Assembly: GCA_002104985.1 (NCBI GenBank)
Contig: MCGO01000021.1
Span: forward strand, 434,001 to 498,000
Length of the DNA stretch: 64,000 nucleotides
Origin: Rhizoclosmatium globosum
Taxonomy: Eukaryota > Chytridiomycota > Chytridiomycetes > Chytridiales > Chytriomycetaceae
Direction of reading: 5' to 3'
Below are positions 44,801-56,457 of this stretch, piece after piece (the first letter of the stretch is position 1; each line of letters begins with the position of its first letter). Made by a program: the position numbers and the translations under genes. The notes beneath the pieces were generated by a model. It was not told the origin of the DNA. It did no database searches and was given only the letters and a program-made list of their open reading frames with translations.

Positions 44801-46341
44801 GGCAGTTGATGCTTCCCAAATAAATTCTCCGTCAGTGACAGAAACGGCAAACTTGGCATTTGGATCGATCGGTGGCTGTTCATCCAATTCGGCAGCCATG
44901 AATAACCCTTCAATACGCTGGATTCCGACCTTAAAGTCAGCCCAAGACGAAATAATGTTGGGCAAAAACATGAGTGGGAAACGTAACAAGTTGAACCAGG
45001 TCAAAGCAGGGAACACGTCAGCAGCACTCAGGACACCATTGTTGATAGCTCCATACGCAACGAATGCAAATCCACAAGCTAAAACGGGAATACCAAAAGC
45101 AATAGTCATAGCGAAGGCACTGAACAAAGACTTCTTGAGGACTTCGTTGATCTCTTTCTTTCTGACTTCTTCAATTTCTTGGAGGAATGGATTCTCCCAT
45201 GCGAAAAACTTGAGCAATCGGATTCCAGAGAAGACTTCTGTCGTCATTTTAATACGTTTATCAGTGATTGGAGCGACGGTACGGCGAATCAAGGACAAGT
45301 TCTTGAAAAGGTAGAGCTGTACTGGAATGGAGCCGAAGATGACGGCAATTCCAACCAATGCAGACCATCCAATTTTGCTCACTAAAAAGCCAATGATCAT
45401 AAGAATCGTGACAGGAGAAGTCCAACCCAGATTCGCGAACATAACGAACATTTCGATACGTGAAGTATCTGTAGCGACAAGTGTCATTACTCTCCCCGCG
45501 TTGAACTCCTGTCTGGCAGCAGAGGAAAGCTTGAGAGTTTTGCGATAAATGAGAGAAGAAAGGGCAGCTCTGACTTTGATTCCTTCAGCAATTGCCAAAC
45601 GGAAGAAATGTGCATTCGTCAAAGTGGTGATAACTTGAGACAAGAACAGGGCAAAAATCAAGCCAGCGCCACGGGCATCACTCTTGTCCACACCAGGAAC
45701 ATCATAGGCACGTTGAGCAACGTAAGTTAAGAGCCAACCAAGGAAAAGTGGAGAAATAACGTCTTAGGGATGATGAAAGGTTAGACCATTTCCCAATTTA
45801 GATCGTGCTACATACTTGAAACAGAAGACACCAAGTTTATAACTCCAATCCAGAAGAGTCTCCAAAAAAGCATATCCCATATGAGCTTACGCAAAATGAA
45901 ACCCTGCTCGTAAGACTTTCCGTCTTTTTTAGGAACAGAGTTGTCAGCTTTATGTGCCTCATAAACACGAAGCCATTCCTTTTGGAACTCTTTTGCAAGT
46001 CTTTCTGAATCAAATCTGGAGAGCGAAAGGTTAGTGGCTCATCCACTTTTTGGATTTGAAACGTGAAATCACCTGGAATCCAAAGCCCAAAGATCCTTCA
46101 TTTCAAGCGCCTTCTTGTGTCCAATCAAGAAAAGCTTGTTCATCCATCTAAAGCATTTGAGTTGGAACCAAGTTGAATGAAGTCAAAGAGACGACACATA
46201 CCCAAATGAGATCTGGGCAAAGATGTTTGATGTCAACTCTGGCATGACACCATTGAAAGTGGGTTCTGCGGCAGATTCATCAACTGCAATCTCAACTTTA
46301 GCAGTGCTGTCGCTGGTGACAAAGCCTTGCTGTTGTGTCAT
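41827..46341 (-). CDS. ABC transporter, ABCC/MRP subfamily (short, without TMD0), copy 2
   Basis: Ten exons (46202-46341, 46073-46147, 45816-46015, 44507-45762, 43490-44451, 42959-43438, 42623-42904, 42192-42575, 42043-42138, 41827-41998) sum to 1,349 codons (1,348 aa). The domain order and motifs are those of copy 1 (Walker [10 protein letters not shown] and RTGSGKSS; signatures LSGGQ and LSVGQ; D-loop SAVDAH). Four exons (75, 384, 96 and 172 nt) have exactly the same length in both copies, and the last differs by few residues (ending IANSK here, IANSN in copy 1). The N-terminus ([15 protein letters not shown]) differs most. It is divergent from the AEC carrier, with 226 bp between the starts. 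The predicted role is ATP-driven efflux across plasma or vacuolar membrane. Confidence 0.95.
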
Positions 46342-46567
46342 TGCAATGCTGCCAAAATCGGAAGTGCTTTTTTTGCTCTGCTTTTTGCTTTTCCGTTCCT
46401 ACTCATTTCCGCCACAAAGTATTTCAAATCACATCAACGAAAAAGGAGAGACAGACGTGGTGTACAATTTAGAGGGAATGAGGACGCAGAAGGTACAAGG
46501 GCGATTATCCAATTGATATTTAAATATTGAGAAAAAAAAACAAAACAGAAGACAAGCCTTATCAAAG
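46342..46567. promoter_or_regulatory. Shared divergent promoter region between ABCC copy 2 and the AEC carrier
   Basis: 226 bp separate the two divergent start codons, so the promoters must lie within it or overlap. It is moderately AT-rich with A and T tracts (for example a nine-A run near 46532). I could not identify a specific operator. A CGG triplet search for Zn2Cys6 sites was not decisive by eye. Confidence 0.4.
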
Positions 46568-48068
46568 ATGTCCGGAATACATTTGACCGGATCTATAATA
46601 TGGTCTGCCTGCAGTCCATTCTTGTCTATTTCAATAGTACTGGGTAAGTGCGGCCTAGAACCAAACAGGCATATGCAACTTCCGACCTTCGCAATCCCCA
46701 ACCTCTTGTAGACTAATCTCACACACTCCAAGGCATCGGAATCTATCTATCTAAAAGCGGAATGGTGACTGCCAAAGATAGCAAACTTCTTTCAACGGTA
46801 CTGCTATCAGAACTTGCTTGTGACGTCATCAACAACAACAACCTGCTAAACAACGGATACTCTCTCCATAGATCCTCATCAATGTCCTCTATCCATGCCT
46901 TTTGTTTCCGAATGTTATTGTCGGAGTGAAACCTTCCAACATTGGGTCGTTTGGGATTATGACAGTTGCATCGGCTGCGATTGTCGTGTTGGGACTGCTG
47001 CTGGGTACAATCGTCTTGAAGTTGACTAATCCACCTCCTGGATTTCGATATGGATCCGTAATGGCTACGGCAATGGGGTGAGACTTGGGCGTCAGAGCTG
47101 TCAAAGAGCATTACTGATAGTATCACCAACCAAATAGGAACCATGGAGATATGGTTCTCGCTGTATGTATTTCTGTCGGAAACTTACCTCCATTTTCAGC
47201 GGGGGATTCTGCGAAAGGTGTTGCGTGAGTTGTCCCTTGCATCTCCTAAGGCGCGATAATAACCCACTCTTCCCATAGATATGTCGGCGCCTTCATCTGT
47301 TTTACGAATATATTCTTCTTCACGATTGGATACAAGTATATTGGGGAGGATTTCAAGAACCTTCCAAAAGCCGATCAAAGCTCATTGACAGTTGTTGAAA
47401 CGGTGATTGCGACAAGAAAAGAGTCGCATCTGGAGACAATTGAAACTAGCCAAGCAGTTCAACCTTCGAATCTTCTCATTATCGAAGAGGACGCAAAACC
47501 AAAACCGACTATTTATTCAACGGCTAAAGAATGGGCCATCATCTTTTTCAATCCAAGCACAATTGCCACAATATTAGGTCTTATTGTTACAATGGTTCCG
47601 GTGCTGCGAAACCTCTTTTACACAGACGATTCTTTGACCGCTACAGCAACATCTCAACCCCTCGCATTCATCTTTAAAAGTTTCCAGCTTGTTGGTGGTG
47701 GCGCTGTACCTATCGGAATCCTGAACGTGGGAACAGCACTCGGACGTCTCCAACTCAAAAAGTTTGCCCCGATTCGCGTGATTGGAGCTATCGGGTTCTG
47801 CAGACTGATTCTGATGCCGGTTCTTGGGATTGTGCTTGTGCAGGTTTTAGCGACGCACGGGATTATTGATGCGAATGACAAGATGATGCGGTTTGTGATT
47901 ATGTTGGAGGCAGCTGTTCCAACTGCTTCGACGTGTGTTTTCTTGACGCAGTATTGGCATCCGAAGGGGGAGTCGGATATGATTGCGAGTGTTGTTGTTG
48001 TACAATACGGGATTGCGATGGTTTCTATGACGTTTGCACTTGCAGTAATGCTGTCGCTACTCAGCTGA
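46568..48068 (+). CDS. AEC (auxin efflux carrier / PIN-like) family membrane transporter
   Basis: Five exons (46568-46643, 46733-46797, 46872-47077, 47138-47224, 47279-48068) sum to 408 codons (407 aa). The N-terminal half has TM segments with the family motifs LGIGIYLSKSG, ILINVLYPC, NHGDMVLAVCISVGNLP and YVGAFICFTNIFFFTIGY. A hydrophilic loop of about 60 residues follows, then a second five-helix bundle with GGGAVPIGILNVGT, EAAVPTAST and a terminal VQYGIAMVSMTFALAVML. This 5+5 helix arrangement is that of yeast YBR287W-like and plant PILS/PIN proteins, which move organic acids or indole compounds. The substrate here is unknown. All splice phases agree. Confidence 0.88.
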
Positions 48069-48125
48069 ATGTTGTAGTATGAATAAATGATATAATCGGG
48101 GGCTTTATTTGAGTAATGGAATTAT

Positions 48126-49478
48126 CTACTCCTTGATGATTTCACGAGCAACAATCATTCTCATAACCTCACTTGTGCCTTCCAAAATTCTGTTGACTCT
48201 CAAGTCTCGCATGTATTGACCCACTGGGTAGTCGTTCAGGTATCCGTATCCTCCGTGAAGCTGAATGGCTTCATCTGTTACTTTGAAGCATTCCTCAGTT
48301 GCAAATGCTTTTGCCATAGCACAAGCTGCGGCAGCCGAAGGAGACTGAGCATCAACAGCGCGAGCGGCGTTACGAACCATCAAACGCGATGCTGTCAACT
48401 TCATGGCCATCTCGGCAAGCTTAAATTGCGTGTTCTGAGTTGATAACATGTGATTAGCTTAAAATCTAACAGGAAAATAGTACATACCTGGAAGCTAGAG
48501 AGTGGGTTTCCAAATTGGTTACGAACACCAACATGGTCCACAGCAGCTTGAAGAGCAGACTGAGCACCACCCAAACTACAAGACGCAATGTTGACACGAC
48601 CACCATTGAGTCCCTTCATGGCATATGTGAAACCCTTTCCTTCTTCACCAACAATGTTGGTGATGGGTACACGGCAGTCTTCAAAGGTGATGACACGCGT
48701 TGGCTGACATTTCCAACCAATCTTGTCTTCATTCTTTCCAAACGAGAATCCAGGTGTTCCCTTCTCAACCAACACACTTGTGATTCCCTTGGCACCAGGT
48801 CCACCGGTTCTCACCATCACAAGGTACAAGTCAGAGGAACCCGCTCCTGAGATGAAAGCCTTGCTTCCGTTGAGTACCAAGTAGTCTCCGTCTCTCTTTG
48901 CAGTTGTTTGCAACGACGCAGCATCGGATCCAGAGCTAGGCTCGGTCAAGCAGTACGACGCGAGGATCTCCATGCTCGACAGCTTTGGAATATACTTTTC
49001 CTTCAACTCTTTGCTTCCAAATGAATCAATCATCCAGGCAACCATGTTGTGGATAGAGATGAAAGCCGTGACAGGGACATCACCACCGGAAAGAGCCTCA
49101 AAGATGATGGATGCATCGATACGCTTCAATCCAGTTCCACCGTATTCCTCTGAGCAGTAGATTGTTCCGAATCCAAGCTCTGCGGCCTTGCGCATTGTTT
49201 CGATTGGGAAGTGGGATGATTCGTCCCATTTGCGCATGTTTGGCGCGAGTTCCGAGTCGGCGAAGCGCTTGGCGAGATCGTAGATTTCGCATTCTTCGTC
49301 GCTGAGCCCGTCTTTGGCTGTGGGTTGGTTGTGTTAAGGTTTGCGCTGCGTTTTAAGTGTTAAGTAGCGGCGCCGACTCACGGTTCACAACGGCACTCAA
49401 AAGCCCACGCTTTGGAACGGCCGTCGAAAGAATGGCGCGCGAGGTGGAGCGTCGGAGAACATGGCGACCAGCGAACAT
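48126..49478 (-). CDS. ACAD8: Isobutyryl-CoA dehydrogenase (ACAD8 type), mitochondrial
   Basis: Three exons (49382-49478, 48488-49317, 48126-48434) sum to 412 codons (411 aa, against about 415 in human). An N-terminal Arg/Ser-rich presequence (MFAGRHVLRRSTSRAIL) suggests mitochondrial import. Family stretches are SIHNMVAWMIDSFG, the FAD-binding CLTEPSSGSDAAS, GSKAFISGAG, GLNGGRVNIASCSLG, MHGG-like LHGGYGY, and the catalytic-base region ILEGTSEVMRMIVA. The stretch matches ACAD8 better than short- or medium-chain acyl-CoA dehydrogenases. It catalyses oxidation of isobutyryl-CoA to methacrylyl-CoA in valine breakdown and passes electrons to ETF. Its stop is just past the AEC carrier, to which it is convergent. 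Confidence 0.92.
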
Positions 49479-49599
49479 TTTGACTTTGTTTTTTTGAGAT
49501 GGATATCGGGGTAAATCGGAAGGAAAAGGACGCCACAACAACCAGATCACCTTCGATTCTTCCGCGATTGCGATCAAACAACATAAAAGGATTCATGTT

Positions 49600-51135
49600 T
49601 TACTGTATATTTAGACTCTTTCCCTTCTCCGCTTTTTTCAAATGCTTGGTCTCATACTTTCCACTCTTTTTGTTCTTCACAAGCTCCATCTTGGCTCCAA
49701 ACCAAAAACTGGCACTGAACGATGTTTCCAAACTTCTCACATAGTGCCAAACGTGTCGCGGCATATACAGTAATTCTCCCTCCTTCAAAATGGTCTGCCA
49801 ACAAGGCGCATCCACAAACAGTGGGAATTTGGATCGAATTTCAGAGAATGGTGCATCAATGTCCACGCGTGAGTTGTGTCCTAATCTGTTTGACTCTGGG
49901 TACACAGCATCTGTGTCTTTGGCGTCATAGATTCGAATATACTTGGATCCCACGATTTGGGCCAGGACATTGTGATACGGGTCATTGTGGAGTGGGGATA
50001 CTGTTCCAGCAGGACCAAACCAAGCCGAAACTAGCGGATCATGCCGATATTCACAATCACATGGTGTTGCATCGTCTTCGGGAGTGTGCGCGGAACAGAA
50101 TCGTGGAATATCAATGTCGTCTCGAAGTTGAGGGATTTGGTCCAGAAGTTGATGTTGAGCAAGATATCCATGCAAGTCTTCATTTTCTGGTTCTGACGAG
50201 GGACTGGCTCCATCTGGTTGCACAAATTTGGAAATGTATTCATCGAGTGGAATTACGCGGTGAGACCAGGATTCAGAAAGGAAAGAGCGGCCTGCATCTT
50301 GCTTTGTGGTTGTTTCGACGGGTACAAGGCGACCGGCAGTAACACTTTTTAAGTAATTCAAATCCTTCCATTTTGTGCATGCCGGCCAAGAGCCAATCAC
50401 GTTTGTGAGAATAACGGGTTGCGGTGGGTTCGCCAACATGTACCGCTTGCAGAATTCATCAGCGGATAAAGAGCGGGCATCAATACGTGGAATATCTTTC
50501 ACATTTGGGGTCGTCAGATATTGAGACGGACGAGGAGGATCCTTTCTCGTCTTTGTTTTGGTTTGTTGAAGCTTCGGTGTTTCTTTCCCAAGTTCATTCC
50601 CTTTTAACAGGTTTGTGGCTTGAACAATAAGTGGACGAGCGATTGAAGCCCAATCAGCGATACCGCCACGGATCAGAGCCAAGTCAATAGCCCGCAGAGC
50701 AGCAACCGGGTTTGGCCTAGACTGTTGAAGCTGAGCTGCAGCGACAAACATTGAAGCCGCGGCATCTAACGATAAGAGTTAGATAAGAGATAGATAAGAA
50801 CTAGACAGGACAAGGAGAGCAGAAGGCGTCAGGGAAGTGGACAAAGTTAAACAAGCTGCACTCAAGCAGCACTCACAGGCCAGAACGTGGACGTGGTCGC
50901 CGTGCTTTTCCATCGCTTCAATCGCCACGTCGCGCGCCTTTTCCGCGGCTTTTGCGGCTTTGGCTTTCGCCGCGCTCGACTTTGAAACTCCGCAAATCGA
51001 AACGAACAAGTGCGCACGCCGCAGCCACAGACCCACGTGCGAGTCAATCAACGACAGCGAAATTGGCATCGACGAAAGCGAAAGTGGCGACGAGGACGAG
51101 ACCTGTGTCCATGTGATGTGCTGTTGTTTGGGCAT
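49600..51135 (-). CDS. JmjC-domain dioxygenase, KDM8/JMJD5-like
   Basis: Two exons (50877-51135, 49600-50765; 111-nt intron) sum to 475 codons (474 aa). The N-terminal part is helical with an Ala/Lys-rich segment and a repeat-like AAAQLQQSRPNPVAALRAIDLAL. The C-terminal cupin has the JMJD5 landmarks GYLAQHQLLDQIPQL, AWFGPAGTVSPLHND (iron ligands His346 and Asp348) and PRHVWHYVRSL (distal His427). JMJD5 enzymes are Fe(II)/2-oxoglutarate-dependent; in animals arginyl-hydroxylase and protease activities have been reported, and the substrate here is unknown. A short Cys/His insertion (TPCDCEYRH) precedes the core strand. It lies head to tail with ACAD8, with 121 bp between. Confidence 0.9.
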
Positions 51136-51208
51136 TGTGGGTTTGTCAACTTTGATGTCAAAGAAGAGAAAATAGAAACGTCTCCTCCTATATCAACAAT
51201 ATAAGAAC

Positions 51209-53165
51209 TTATCCATACACTTTCCAAAACAGTCGCCAGCCTTCCTCACTTCGGCACTTCCATCGTACCCCTCCACTCACTTCCAAACCAAGAAGTCCCA
51301 AAAACACATATGGCTCTTTTACATCTACTTCACTCTCTTGCCCAATCAAAGACATGACTTGCATTCCAAGCTCAAGTGGTTCCGGACCTTCATTCTTATC
51401 TTGCTCTTGCAATAGTATTCCTCCCACCCCCTCTGCACGCTGCATTTCACGCACCATAGCCTCAATGCACCTTGCAATCGGAGGTATCATCCCCGCAACT
51501 CCGCGCTTTTCATATTCAAGAACAAATTCCTGAACTATATCCACTTTCCTCTTCACATCATCCATCTGAAACAAAGACGGATCTACCAGTGCTCTCCATG
51601 CTGGTCTCATTCGACACTTTACAAACCAAAACACTGTAATTGCTTCAAAGGCGGCAAAGGCATCTTGTAGGTTGGACGGTTTTGTTGATAGGCAGAATTG
51701 AATGAGATTGACGATACGATGGGCAGAGCTCAAGCATTCTCGAACACTTGAAAGTATAATATTGGTGTCGTGTGTGTTCAGGTACATGGGCATGCAAGAA
51801 GCAAGGTTCGTCAGAAAGAGAATTGGGCGCTCAAGAATCGATCGAGCAGTGTGACTGAATAAATTCAATACCATAATGCTCACTGGGTTTTGGCCGAGTT
51901 GACCAAGAAATCGCTCGATGTCTGAAGCCTTCAGTGTGACAGTTGCTTCAGTGATGAGCAGAAGTTCAGGAGGAACATATTCATAGAATGAATTCAATAA
52001 GTTATAAAACTGTGGACGCGACTCGTTTCGTAGTAATTCCGTGATAGATGGTGGTGGAGTCGAAAGATATCGTTTGGCCTTGCCAAGTAAAGTATTAAGT
52101 TTACATAACAAGTGAAAATTGGAGCGGTCGAATATGAGTGTGCCATTATCAAAGACTACTTTTGGTGGCCTCACTGAATCCATGCATATTTCGATCTCAA
52201 ACACGTCAAACGAGAGAGCGTACGCTTGAGACCACTGAAGAAGCTTATTAACGAAAAAGGCAAAAAACCAGTCAAAATTTTCACCATAAAGCACGGAGAC
52301 CAGTAAGCGCGTCTTCGTTCCTCCTTCTGCCGTTCCGTCAGCTGAAGATGCTGCAACCAGGGAGAATCATCGGGATCCACGTCCAACCGAAGCTCCTTTA
52401 TCATATCAAACGCCAATTTCAAGAACTGCATGCCAATCAAAGGCTGGCCCTTCCACGAAGCGAATTGATATAACCGATACATTGAAAGCACGTTTTCAAA
52501 GCTCACTATCCCCGATTCACGAATCACAGCTTTCCGCGCTCGTCGGTAATACTCAAACGACGTTGCATCACTTGTGTCCAGAAAATCCACCGCTAACGCA
52601 CAAGCTGACAGCCTGTAACGTAGGACGCAGTAACTAAACAGAACTTGTGAAGCTTTTAAGGAACTTACCTCGACAGTGCTGATTGGGTAAAGAAGGTTCG
52701 AAGGAAATGGTCAGCGTCCATGTTTTGAATGTTGGCAGGTTTACGGCCGTCGTTTGTCAGCCATCGATAAACTAACAGGTAGTCATCCATAGTCGGCATA
52801 AGGTCAGGATCTTCGAGGTAGCCGCTGTATTCCCAGTCTTGGTTATCAACGAGAGGAGCGTCAAAAGCCTCAATGGTTTGTGTCATCAAGGTGCTCTTTG
52901 GCAGTTCAGATTGCTCAGGAGTTGGTAAATATTCATGGGTTTGTAGGTTCAGATCAAGTTGTGGTTTGGGCAGACTTTGGCTTTGGCGATAGCTCCATAG
53001 TTGAGAATTAGTGTAGATTGTTGTGTTGGTGTTTGCATCAAAGACACATTCAAAGCTTCGCTTTTGACATCGTTCACAAACGTTCGATGTGGGTATCCAT
53101 ATGCACTTTTTACGGTCTCTCCGGCATTGGTGACACGGTCTGAGTGGCTGCGAGGCTTGAGCCAT
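51209..53165 (-). CDS. Zn2Cys6 transcription factor, dispersed paralogue 4
   Basis: Three exons (52669-53165, 52285-52612, 51209-52234) sum to 617 codons (616 aa). Start MAQASQPLRPCHQC is chosen over the in-frame ATG at 53219, because the extra stretch would place hydrophobic residues before the zinc cluster. The cluster is CHQC...C...CERC...C. The motif LEDPDLMPT and the C-terminal WKCRSEEGWRLFWK identify it as a member of the 1.2-7.5 kb family, about 45 kb away. It shares the phase-2 intron after the LSR position with the others and has an additional 50-nt intron (52235-52284) inside the RRRAYW region; a 41-nt alternative acceptor is possible. Targets are unknown. It is divergent from the peroxiredoxin gene. 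Confidence 0.88.
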
Positions 53166-53472
53166 TGTTATCAGCAAGAAAAAGGAAGAGGATTGTGGAT
53201 AAGTAAGGAAAACAGTCAAAGATACTTAAATTCGGAGTACATGATCAGAGCTTCTGTGGGAATTGTTCTGTGAAGGGAGACATGAAAGACCATCCGTCAA
53301 TAGCCGCAACTCTGGTATCACATATCACAATCTCATATAGTTTCAATGGTCGCGTGGATTAACAAAAATGAGTTTATCTGGGATTGGCGGGATGAAAACC
53401 GTTCGTTGGTTTCATTTGTCACGTTTGAAATGTGATACCGTGAAAATCATCTCAGAAACAACCTCAAACAAC

Positions 53473-54164
53473 ATGACTGCCCCAATCAAAGTCGGCGACA
53501 AGATCCCATCCGGACTCGTTTTCATGGCCACAACCAACCCAGGTTCGTCACTCCTGGAATGCTATCTCTCTCTCTCTCTCTCTTGTTCCTCTCTTTCGTT
53601 TCTAGTCTCCCCGCCAAGCTGTCAAACTCCATCCAACTTAACAATCCCGCATATCCCACAGGAGACGTGAACGCATGTGCCATCCCAAAGCCATTGAAAT
53701 CTGAAGACGTCTTCTCCACTGGAAAGGTTGTCGTGTTTGCCGTCCCAGGAGCCTTCACCCCAACCTGTCACTTGCAGCACCTTCCAGGATATGTCCAACA
53801 CGCTGATGGTAAGTCCTGTTTTGTTACCTTTTACTCGTTTCGGTGGCTGTTTGAAACTGATATAACTGCACCAGATTTCAAGGCCAAGGGTGTGACCAAC
53901 ATTTACGTTACCTCCACCAACGACGTCTTTGTTCTTGACGCGTGGGCCAAGAATGAGAAGGCTGACGGAAAGGTTTCTGTTCTCGCTGACGGAAACGGCG
54001 CGTTCGCCAAGGCGGTTGGAATGCACTTGGACTTGTCTTCCAAGCAAATGGGTGCTGACAGAACTAAGCGTTATGCTATGATTGTTGAGAACGGTATTGT
54101 TAAGTACGTTGGTGAAGGTGATTTGGATGTCTCTGGTGCTGAGGCTGTTTTGGCTCACCTTTAA
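53473..54164 (+). CDS. Peroxiredoxin, Ahp1/Prx5 type
   Basis: Three exons (53473-53542, 53662-53808, 53875-54164) sum to 169 codons (168 aa). The peroxidatic motif is PGAFTPTC with Cys59; Cys29 is the only other cysteine. Yeast Ahp1 uses a Cys62 peroxidatic and Cys31 resolving pair, so Cys59/Cys29 fits that arrangement. The GADRTKRYAMIVENG stretch contains the conserved Arg. It reduces alkyl hydroperoxides and H2O2 with thioredoxin. Intron 1 carries a (TC)n microsatellite at about 53564-53581. The gene stands 307 bp from the divergent Zn2Cys6 factor 4. No targeting peptide is visible, so it is probably cytosolic. Confidence 0.93.
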
Positions 54165-54271
54165 TGGAAACTTGCGCACGAGCATATCTTAAATATATAA
54201 CGTATTGATCATCATGTTGATATGGTTTCTGTTTCTCGACTGTATTTCAAAAACTCTCCGACGACCACATA

Positions 54272-55215
54272 ATGACACCCTCACGATCACTCATAGCAGT
54301 CCACCACTGCCGACCTCTTGTACCTTACAATCTCGGTCTCCAGCTCCAGCGAAAGCTTGTCTCCAAACGCCTATCAGATCCCACAACCCCAAACATCCTC
54401 CTCCTCCTCCAACACACACCCGTCTTCACAGCGGGCCGAAGGATGAAAGGCGCATCAACCTCAGACGAAGCAACACTTATAAAACAGAGTAACTACACCT
54501 CATCCATGCCGCTGTCCCCTCAACTCAAGCTAACATCACCCTTCTTCCTGTAACACCAGAAACGGGCCTTACCCTCTTTGAAACCCCACGCGGCGGCCAA
54601 ACCACTTTCCATGGACCAGGTCAACTCGTCGGATACCCGATCCTTGACCTCCGTACAATTACAGAAAAGAACTCCTCAACGAAACCTGGGGACGAAAAAC
54701 GGCCCGGTGTTTCCGTGCGTGGATTCGTGCATGGATTGGAAGAAGCTATGATCCATGCCTGTGGAGAGTTTGGCGTCCATGCGATGCGGACAGAGAATAC
54801 GGGGGTTTGGGTTTCGGAGGATCGGAAAGTTGCGGCTTTAGGTTTGTTGTGAGTCGGTAATGTTGGATATGGATATTGACTTCTGTTATAAGGTGTTCAA
54901 GTGTCGCGGTATATCACGTCGCATGGGTTCGCGTTGAATTGTAACGTGGATTTGTCGTATTTTGATGCGATTGTGCCTTGTGGGCTTGTTGATAAGAAGG
55001 CTACGTCGTTGACGAGGGAAGTTGCGGGACGGGAAGGGGAAGGAGGGAGGGAGGTGACTATTGATCGGGCGATTCCGGCTGTGACTGCTGGATTTGAGAA
55101 GGCGTTTGACGTGGATTTGGTTCCGCTTTCTACAATCGATGCGGCTCTTGCGACAGAAATTGATGAGCTTGTGACTTTTGGAGAGAAGGAGAATCCATAC
55201 TTTTTTTGTGTGTAA
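54272..55215 (+). CDS. LIP2: Octanoyl-[ACP]:protein N-octanoyltransferase (lipoyl synthesis)
   Basis: Three exons (54272-54488, 54560-54841, 54893-55215) sum to 274 codons (273 aa). Diagnostic LipB/LIP2 stretches are LLLLQHTPVFTAGRR, ETPRGGQTTFHGPGQLVGYP, KVAALGVQVSRYITSHGFALN and IVPCGLVDKKATSLTRE, with the catalytic Cys in PCG and the Lys in KKATSL. The enzyme moves octanoate from mitochondrial acyl carrier protein onto the E2 lipoyl domains of pyruvate and 2-oxoglutarate dehydrogenases and onto glycine cleavage H protein. The start is taken at MTPSRSL; a longer presequence could be missed if a further exon exists upstream. All splice phases agree. A short insertion (GREGEGG) interrupts the C-terminal part. 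Confidence 0.9.
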
Positions 55216-55273
55216 TCTTCCTTATCACGATCGATTCAAAAACCATAAGCTAAATACAGAATCATGTATGCAT

Positions 55274-56273
55274 TCATTGTATTAGGTCCTTTATACACTT
55301 GCCCACAACACGCCTATACTGTTTCATCAAAACCATCAAACAAACTGGAGTGTAGACAGCATCACAGGACGGCAGTATGGACATGACAGAATATACCCAC
55401 GCCATCCGCGTCACGTTATCTTCATCCTCCCAAAACGCTTGTGCTCCAAACATTCGCATCGACACACATATTATCGGCGGAACGTAAAACAAGATCAGAC
55501 CAAACGACATTGCCGAGCAACGAAGAAGTATTTGCAAGTGTTGTGGGCTGGTATTCTTTTCATTAAGGATAGGATTTGGTGTGATTGAGTTTTCGAAAGC
55601 TTTAATCGCAAGGTCAAGTTCCAGTTCTGTGATTTCTTCCTGATACTTTTTCGTCGCTTGAAAGTAGCTCCTGACATAGATGGCACAGGTTATTAGAATA
55701 ATTAAAGGGAAATAGGTGATTCCAATCAGGAAGAGATACGTTTCAGGGAATGTCAAGGGTTCAGGAATATTTTCGTTCGTTCCGCCTGGCATTATAAAAG
55801 GTGCAAGCTGATATGCCAATCCATTGGGTGTGATGCAGAGGGAAATGGAGATGGCGGCGAAAAACATGAGGCCAGAACCAAACAGGATGATGATGGAGGA
55901 GCGTGGTACAACAGAAGAAGAGAGAATGTGGTATCTTTCGAGAGCCAAGAGGCAGTTTGAGGCCAGAAGGAGAATCATGAAGAAGTACCCAAGGATGCGG
56001 TCAACTTTCCAAAAGCGCCATTGGCGTCTGTGTCAGAGCCGCACAACCATAACAGAGACAGGATCATGTATTCTAGACTAAAGAGGGTGCACGCTGAGAG
56101 CATTATAATGATTGCGTTGGAGATGGATGATGGAGTGGACTGTATTGCCGATGATGACACGCACTGATGAGGCATCCCAGAATGATCAGCGATATGAGGA
56201 AGCCAGAAATACATATGGCGGTTGATATTATAGCTCCCAAATTGAGAATTGCGGTAGTTTCAGACGAAAGCAT
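55274..56273 (-). CDS. Seven-helix GPCR-like protein, member A (ERY-type); two frame breaks
   Basis: Starting from MLSSETTAIL at 56273, TM1 is read in one frame, TM2 (SIISNAIIIMLSACTLFS) in a second and TM3 onward in a third. The breaks are near 56145 and at the A4 run 56011-56014, where one base seems to be missing. TM3 ends NCLLALERYHIL, matching the class A (D/E)RY position. TM5 is TYLFLIGITYFPL, TM6 contains GLILFYVPP and TM7 PSCDAVYTPVCLMVLMKQYRR. The same helix-by-helix pattern recurs in three genes at 59.9-63.7 kb. Unlike them it has no intron after TM4. It is divergent from Clp1, with 184 bp between. Function as a receptor is inferred from topology and motifs only. Confidence 0.6.
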
Positions 56274-56457
56274 TCACTTTTGTTGGGCGTTGAGTGAGGC
56301 TTTTCAGAGAAAGAAAATGGGAAGAAAGGTGCCGCACCGCCGTCTCATTTAGGAGCCACTATGAATACGACTTTTTAATCATTGTTTATTTGCAGAAGAG
56401 AAAGGAAGAGTTACCATGCTCGTCCTTTCTATTTTATTTTCTATCCCAAAATCTGAG

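Noticed and set aside
44541..45314. 257-codon plus-strand ORF
   Set aside because: Antisense shadow of the large ABCC copy 2 exon; no domain, and the minus strand has a complete ABC transporter.
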